NCBI GenBank assembly: GCA_034437315.1
Contig: DAOTUC010000309.1
Coordinates: forward strand, 1-35,798
Reading direction: 5' to 3'
DNA: 35,798 nucleotides
From: DSAR01 sp034437315
GTDB lineage: Bacteria > Chloroflexota > Anaerolineae > B4-G1
A program made the translations under genes and the position numbers. The notes under the pieces were generated by a model, which worked only from the letters and a program-made list of their open reading frames with translations, did not search any database and had not been told where the DNA came from. Positions 31,896 through 35,798 of the stretch are shown piece after piece (positions within the stretch are counted from its first letter, which is position 1; each line of letters starts with the position of its first letter).

Positions 31896-34526
31896 CTAAT
31901 ACGTTTCCGACGTCTCTTCGGCCTTCAGCTCTCTCTTCACCATGTCGATCTCATCCTCCCTGGAACTGACCTTGCCATTGAGACGGGCGTCGCGCAGGGC
32001 CTCTAACAGACGTCCGAAGATGGGGCCAGGCTCCAGTCCCATCGCCATTAGGTCGTCGCCGTTTAGGTCTGTCTCCACGTGGCGCCATTCTATCTGGTAC
32101 TGGTAGATGCGCTTACGCAAGCACTCCCGTTCAGTAGCTAACCAGGCTGTGGCCAGAACCCGCGCAGGGTAGGGTTGGAGCAGGTGGTAGACGGCGCTGG
32201 GGCGACGCGCTTTACCCAGTTGAGGAAGGGTTTGCCGGAGGGTGAAGATTAGGCGCAGGTCGTCGGCGTCGCTGCGCGACATTTTCAGCCGCTCAATCAG
32301 GTCCGTCAGCGCTTTCTCAGTGAGGTGGTAGGCCAGCAGGGCCACGTGAAGGAAGACGTCGTCCGCCGGCGTCAAATCCCACACAGAGGCGTCGAAGGAC
32401 TGACGGAGCGATTCATATTTTTCCTGGATCCAGGCGTCGCAGTGAAGGTCGGGGTGAATGTAGAATAGGACGCCTAGCTCTTGCAATCGACACAGCGCCC
32501 GTTCCGGCTCCGGTTCGCAGAAAATCAACTCTAGCTCGTGTCGGATGCGATCCCCGCTGACGCGCTTGAGCAAGGGCAGCGCCTCGGAGATGAGCTCTTC
32601 ACTGCGGGGGTCCAGGTGGAAGCCCAGCCGGCTTTCCAGGCGCGCGGCCCGCAACATCCGGGTGGGATCGTCGACGAAACTGAGGCTGTGGAGCACCCGC
32701 AGGACGCCATTTTCCATGTCGGTTTCGCCGCCGTAGAAATCCAGGAGCTCGCCCCAGTGCTCGGGATCCAGGCGAATAGCCAGGGTGTTGATGGTGAAAT
32801 CACGGCGGTGCAAGTCTTGCTTGATCGAGCTGCGCTCCACCTGGGGCAGGGCGGTCGGATGGGTGTAAAATTCAGTGCGCGCCGTGACGAAATCTATGCT
32901 GGGCGGAAGGTCTTCGGCCGGGACATTTTCTTCCGGCGCGACGCGCCGCCAAACCTGGGACGAGAGGAGCCACTTCGCGGCGCCAAATTGCCGGTGGGCC
33001 CTCACCCGGCCGCCCAATTTTTTGGACAGGCGCTGCGCCAGCGCGATGGCGTCTCCCTCAATCACCATGTCGATGTCAACGATGGGCTGTTTCAGGATGA
33101 GGTCGCGCACCAGCCCGCCCACGAAGTAGGGCGCGAAGCCCATGTCGCTTGCTTCCTGGGAAATGTAGTGTACCAAAGCGCGTATTGGTTTCGGGAACGC
33201 CCGTTTCAAGAGGCGCGCGAAGTCTCGCTGATGGGGCGTTGCGGGGGCGGCGCCCCACAAGGTGATCAGGTCGGTGCGCGTGACGACGCCGACGACCCTG
33301 TCATCCTCGACGACCGGTATCTGCCCCCAGCCGCTCTCGATCATCAGTTGTTGGAGGTGGGCGATCGAGTCGTCGCTTTCGACCGTGACAGCGCCGGCCT
33401 CCATCACCTGTGTGACCGGCTTGTCGAGCATTTCGAACTGTTGGGCGCGGTCGACGGCCCGGCGGGTGAGCAGGCCGATCACGCGCCCCTCTTCGACGAC
33501 CGGGTAGCCCTCGTGACCCGTGCGGTGCATACGGCGGATTGCCTCGGCGACTGTCTCATCGGGCGAGAGCACCTGGACGCCCCACGACATAATCTGGGCG
33601 ACGGTGGCGCTGGGTTGGACGACGTCGGGCAATAGATCGATCAGCGCCGCGCGCACGGCTTGCAGTGGACGCTCGCGAACGAGGGCGGCGGCCGCCCGTT
33701 TGTGCCCCCCGCCGCCAAAATGTTGCGCTATTGCGGATACGTCGATGTCGTCGGTGGCGCTGCGGGCCACCATTTGGACGTGATCGTTGAGGCCGACGAG
33801 CACGAACAAGGCGGAAGGCTCCAGGAGATCGCGCAGCTTATGGGCCAGGGTCGAGATTTCCTCGTCGAAGCGAGGCGCATTGGCCCAGGCGAGGAGGATG
33901 TGATGCCCTTCAATTTCGTGGGTTTCGCTTTGTTCGAGCAATTGCTCGTAGAGTTCCCGTTGCTCTGGAGCGAGGGGGTGGTGGAGAAATTTGTTGGCCT
34001 CGGACAGGCGAGCGCCCTGTTCCATCAGCCAGGCCGCCGCCCGCACGTCGCGGGGCGTCGTCGTCTCGTAAGATAGGGAGCCGGTGTCCTCATAGATGCC
34101 CAGGAGCAGCAGCGTCGCCTCAATGCCGCTGAGTTTCAAGGCCCGCCCAGAGATTTCCTCGACCAGCAGCGTCGTGGTCGCGCCCAGTGTTTCCCCGGTG
34201 AAGGTCCAGTTCTCCGGCAGATCTTGGTCCTGTTCGTGGTGGTCGATGACGTCGACCCGCAAGTCGCGCCCCATTCCCTTGATCGTGTTCAGCCCCTGGG
34301 TATCCACCAGGATGGCGCGCTTGATCCGCCGTCGCCTGGGGAGATCCTTTTGTTCGATTAGAGGTAGTTCCGCGCCGTAGAGCGCCAGGAACGCCCGCCC
34401 GTTGCGATTGACGCGCCGCGGCAGCACGGGCGTGGCAGCCGGAAACAGCTTTTTGGCGCCCAGCAAACTGGCGACAGCGTCGAAATCGGCGTTTTCGTGT
34501 GTCAGGATCACGTCCAGCGTTTCCAA
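31896..34526 (-). CDS. DHH phosphoesterase-CBS-tRNA nucleotidyltransferase fusion
   Basis: An 876-residue three-part protein. Residues ~1-300 are a DHH/DHHA1 phosphoesterase (THENADFDAVAS, VIDHHEQ with the DHH at 95-97, FGGGGHKRAAAA near 270-281). Residues ~305-425 are two CBS domains (GYPVVEEGRVIGLLTR; QIPVVEDDRVVGVVTR). From ~450 follows a class II CCA-adding/poly(A)-polymerase head: FVGGLVRDLIL, catalytic Asp484/Asp486 (VDIDMVIEGD) and RRDFTINTLAI, then the helical body. This layout is known for A-adding enzymes of the Aquifex type, so it may complete tRNA 3' ends with a separate CC-adding partner. The TTG start at 34526 is supported by AGGAG seven bases upstream. Confidence 0.9.
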   Translation of the reverse strand: METLDVILTHENADFDAVASLLGAKKLFPAATPVLPRRVNRNGRAFLALYGAELPLIEQKDLPRRRRIKRAILVDTQGLNTIKGMGRDLRVDVIDHHEQDQDLPENWTFTGETLGATTTLLVEEISGRALKLSGIEATLLLLGIYEDTGSLSYETTTPRDVRAAAWLMEQGARLSEANKFLHHPLAPEQRELYEQLLEQSETHEIEGHHILLAWANAPRFDEEISTLAHKLRDLLEPSALFVLVGLNDHVQMVARSATDDIDVSAIAQHFGGGGHKRAAAALVRERPLQAVRAALIDLLPDVVQPSATVAQIMSWGVQVLSPDETVAEAIRRMHRTGHEGYPVVEEGRVIGLLTRRAVDRAQQFEMLDKPVTQVMEAGAVTVESDDSIAHLQQLMIESGWGQIPVVEDDRVVGVVTRTDLITLWGAAPATPHQRDFARLLKRAFPKPIRALVHYISQEASDMGFAPYFVGGLVRDLILKQPIVDIDMVIEGDAIALAQRLSKKLGGRVRAHRQFGAAKWLLSSQVWRRVAPEENVPAEDLPPSIDFVTARTEFYTHPTALPQVERSSIKQDLHRRDFTINTLAIRLDPEHWGELLDFYGGETDMENGVLRVLHSLSFVDDPTRMLRAARLESRLGFHLDPRSEELISEALPLLKRVSGDRIRHELELIFCEPEPERALCRLQELGVLFYIHPDLHCDAWIQEKYESLRQSFDASVWDLTPADDVFLHVALLAYHLTEKALTDLIERLKMSRSDADDLRLIFTLRQTLPQLGKARRPSAVYHLLQPYPARVLATAWLATERECLRKRIYQYQIEWRHVETDLNGDDLMAMGLEPGPIFGRLLEALRDARLNGKVSSREDEIDMVKRELKAEETSETY

Positions 34527-34535
34527 TGGCGGCTC

Positions 34536-35270
34536 CTAGATACGGTCGAAAGGGCGGCGCTCGTTAATCATCTCAATGCGCTGCTGGCGATTTTCGCGTA
34601 GTGGATGCGGTCGTTTGTTGCGCGCGCTGACGCCCCGCGCGATTTCCTGGCGCAATCGCCGCCAAATTTCGGGCGTCGCCTGGGCGTAATGGGCCAGCAG
34701 TTCCTGGGGCGCGGCGCTGTCCAGCTCGTCAAGCAAGCCTACCGGCCGGGCCAGATGAAGCTTTTTGCGCGGCTCGAACATCGACCAGTGATCCCCGTCG
34801 ATGTGGGTCAACACCCCCTGGGCGACCAATCCTCCCTGGGCGATGGCGACGATTTGCCGCCAGGGATAGGGGCCGTCCTCCCCCAGGAAGGCGTGGACGA
34901 TGGATTGGACGCGCCGCCGATTTTCCGGTAGCTGGGCGGTCAGTTGAGCCAGGCGCGCCTCCAGCGTCGTGGCGGGCCAGGGGACTTGGACGGCGCGCGG
35001 GAGGGCGAATAACCTTTGAACGGTCCAGAGACCAAAGAGCGTCTTCTGCGCTTGAATCTGAAGTTCCAGGGCGTCTTGATGAGCCGCGCAGGCCAGGAAG
35101 GCCACGGTCAGGATCGTTTCCGCCATCTCGCGCATTGAGACGGACGCGCCGCCGGGCAGCACGAGATTCCCCCAGCGGCGGACGAAATCTTCCCCCCGGA
35201 GCAAGACGATCTGGCTGGGGCTTAATTGCTCGGTTGAGATTGTGTGCATTTTTAGAAGTGTAGCTACCAT
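34536..35270 (-). CDS. Conserved-looking protein of unknown function
   Basis: I do not recognise this family. The 244-residue product (ATG 35270; another in-frame ATG at 35249) is soluble, Leu/Gln/Arg-rich and predicted helical. Notable stretches are EQLSPSQIVLLRGEDFVRRW near the start, AFLACAAHQDALELQIQAQK, and a part resembling a winged-helix wing, YPWRQIVAIAQGGLVAQGVL. The C-terminus is very basic (ARNKRPHPLRENRQQRIEMI). The frame is open to 35396, but the promoter at 35341-35369 makes a start upstream of about 35330 unlikely. No strong ribosome-binding site was seen for either ATG. It ends 9 bases before the tRNA nucleotidyltransferase fusion start and is probably in its operon. Confidence 0.65.
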   Translation of the reverse strand: MVATLLKMHTISTEQLSPSQIVLLRGEDFVRRWGNLVLPGGASVSMREMAETILTVAFLACAAHQDALELQIQAQKTLFGLWTVQRLFALPRAVQVPWPATTLEARLAQLTAQLPENRRRVQSIVHAFLGEDGPYPWRQIVAIAQGGLVAQGVLTHIDGDHWSMFEPRKKLHLARPVGLLDELDSAAPQELLAHYAQATPEIWRRLRQEIARGVSARNKRPHPLRENRQQRIEMINERRPFDRI

Positions 35271-35292
35271 TAACTTAAAGCGGGCCACAGGC

Positions 35293-35316
35293 GGCGCCGA
35301 GCGCGGCGCCGAGCGC
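35293..35316. repeat. Tandem pair of 12-bp repeats
   Basis: GGCGCCGAGCGC occurs twice without a gap, in the leader of the unrecognised gene. Very GC-rich, likely to form structure. Confidence 0.5.
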
Positions 35317-35340
35317 GGGCATTGTATAGCGTCGCAAGGG

Positions 35341-35369
35341 ATTATAGCCCAATGATGGCGCTTGCACAA
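35341..35369 (-). promoter_or_regulatory. Promoter of the 35270-31023 gene run
   Basis: On the minus strand TTGTGC (35369-35364) and TATAAT (35346-35341) are exactly 17 bases apart. It follows the metK terminator and precedes the unrecognised gene by about 60 bases. Confidence 0.6.
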
Positions 35370-35383
35370 ATGCGACTCGCGCG

Positions 35384-35417
35384 AAAAACGGGCCAATCCA
35401 AGATGCGGATTGACCCG
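35384..35417 (-). terminator. Terminator of metK
   Basis: On the minus strand CGGGTCAATCC (35417-35407) pairs with GGATTGGCCCG (35399-35389), 11 bp with one G-U pair, followed by TTTTT (35388-35384). It lies beyond the heptamer array downstream of metK. Confidence 0.8.
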
Positions 35418-35428
35418 TTTTGCTCTGC

Positions 35429-35596
35429 AATCGCTGATCGCTGATCGCTAATCGCCAATCGCCAATCGCCAATCGCTAATCGCTAATCGCCAATCGCTGA
35501 TCGCTAATCGCCAATCGCCAATCGCTAATCGCTAATCGCCAATCGCTAATCGCCAATCGCCAATCGCTAATCGCTAATCGCTAATCGCTGATCGCT
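35429..35596. repeat. 24-unit heptamer tandem array
   Basis: 168 bases consist of exactly 24 in-phase units of (A/G)ATCGC(C/T): AATCGCT, AATCGCC or GATCGCT, with no indels. The last unit shares a base with the complement of the metK TAA stop. Such arrays change copy number by slippage. It sits in the metK 3' untranslated region, between stop and terminator. Confidence 0.95.
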
Positions 35597-35798
35597 TATG
35601 CCAGGCCGGCGGCCTTGTGCAGGGTTTCGGCTTTATCGGTGCGCTCCCACGGGGCGTCGATGTCATCTCGCCCGAAGTGTCCGTAAGCGGCTGTCTTGAG
35701 GTAGATGGGGCGGCGCAGGTCCAGGTCGCGGATGATGGCGGCCGGCCGGAGGTCGAAATGCTCGTTGATCAGCTCGACGATCCGCTCGTCCGAGAGCT
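35596..35798 (-). CDS. metK: S-adenosylmethionine synthetase, C-terminal end (partial)
   Basis: Only the last 67 codons are in the window; the 5' part is beyond position 35798. MetK joins methionine and ATP to S-adenosylmethionine. The segment RRPIYLKTAAYGHFGRDD, followed by WERTDKAETL, is the conserved C-terminal signature of bacterial MetK (AAYGHFGR...WExTD). The TAA stop at 35598-35596 abuts the heptamer array. A minus-strand terminator follows. Confidence 0.92.
   Translation of the reverse strand, partial: LSDERIVELINEHFDLRPAAIIRDLDLRRPIYLKTAAYGHFGRDDIDAPWERTDKAETLHKAAGLA

Noticed and set aside
32538..33635. 365-codon plus-strand frame within the tRNA nucleotidyltransferase fusion
   Set aside because: Mirror frame of a gene with clear catalytic motifs; no ribosome-binding site and no recognisable family.
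35429..35596. Possible CRISPR array
   Set aside because: The units are 7 bp with no spacers; it is a simple tandem repeat.

Overview
The window is GC-rich, densely coded bacterial DNA. Its gene content suggests a Chloroflexota lineage, probably Anaerolineae-like: lipoprotein machinery (lgt), GerW/YtfJ-type proteins, a DHH-CBS-tRNA nucleotidyltransferase fusion, large HEAT-repeat NTPases, PA14 proteins and many short palindromic intergenic repeats. This placement is inference from gene content; no rRNA or other taxonomic marker is present. I saw no tRNA, rRNA, CRISPR array, phage gene or transposase gene.

Layout. (1) 1-1724: start of a divergent minus-strand gene, then asnS and a small basic protein. 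(2) 1760-5681: a thiamine module. A promoter interrupted by a MITE-like element is followed by a TPP riboswitch with an intrinsic terminator, thiamine pyrophosphokinase, a thiamine-type substrate-binding lipoprotein and a fused ABC permease. No ATPase gene lies beside them. (3) 5697-7487: a minus-strand secreted protein with four PA14 domains. (4) 7902-16358: a fatty-acid beta-oxidation operon. It has a consensus promoter with an overlapping palindromic operator, then a TetR regulator, thiolase, 3-hydroxyacyl-CoA dehydrogenase, enoyl-CoA hydratase, two acyl-CoA dehydrogenases, etfB and etfA, and ends in a compound hairpin/terminator. (5) 16478-19538: lon protease and a stand-alone receiver-domain protein. 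(6) 19539-20581: about 1 kb of non-coding DNA with two repeat elements. (7) 20582-24934: a PHP-Schlafen fusion, a DUF2085 membrane protein, pgeF, a YggS-family gene and a YggT-family gene. (8) 24951-35798, all minus strand: metK (partial), an unrecognised gene, the DHH-CBS-CCA fusion, two GerW-like genes, lgt, a coiled-coil zinc-ribbon protein, and an orphan PhoB-type response regulator translationally coupled to a membrane-anchored NACHT-like/HEAT NTPase. A candidate structured ncRNA (plus strand) and nested repeat elements lie at 28436-28927.

How the genes work together. The beta-oxidation operon encodes the whole spiral from acyl-CoA to acetyl-CoA plus the electron carrier ETF. The regulator probably senses acyl-CoA and represses its own promoter. 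Two of its parts look non-standard: the first acyl-CoA dehydrogenase lacks the usual catalytic Glu, and EtfA has altered FAD-contact motifs. The thiamine module imports thiamine and phosphorylates it to TPP, and TPP feeds back through the riboswitch.

The most unusual material is outside the standard genes: MITE-like elements with target-site duplications (one at a promoter, one nested in another repeat), the candidate ncRNA with its own promoter, the NACHT-HEAT/response-regulator pair, the PHP-Schlafen fusion, and an array of exactly 24 heptamers abutting the metK stop codon.
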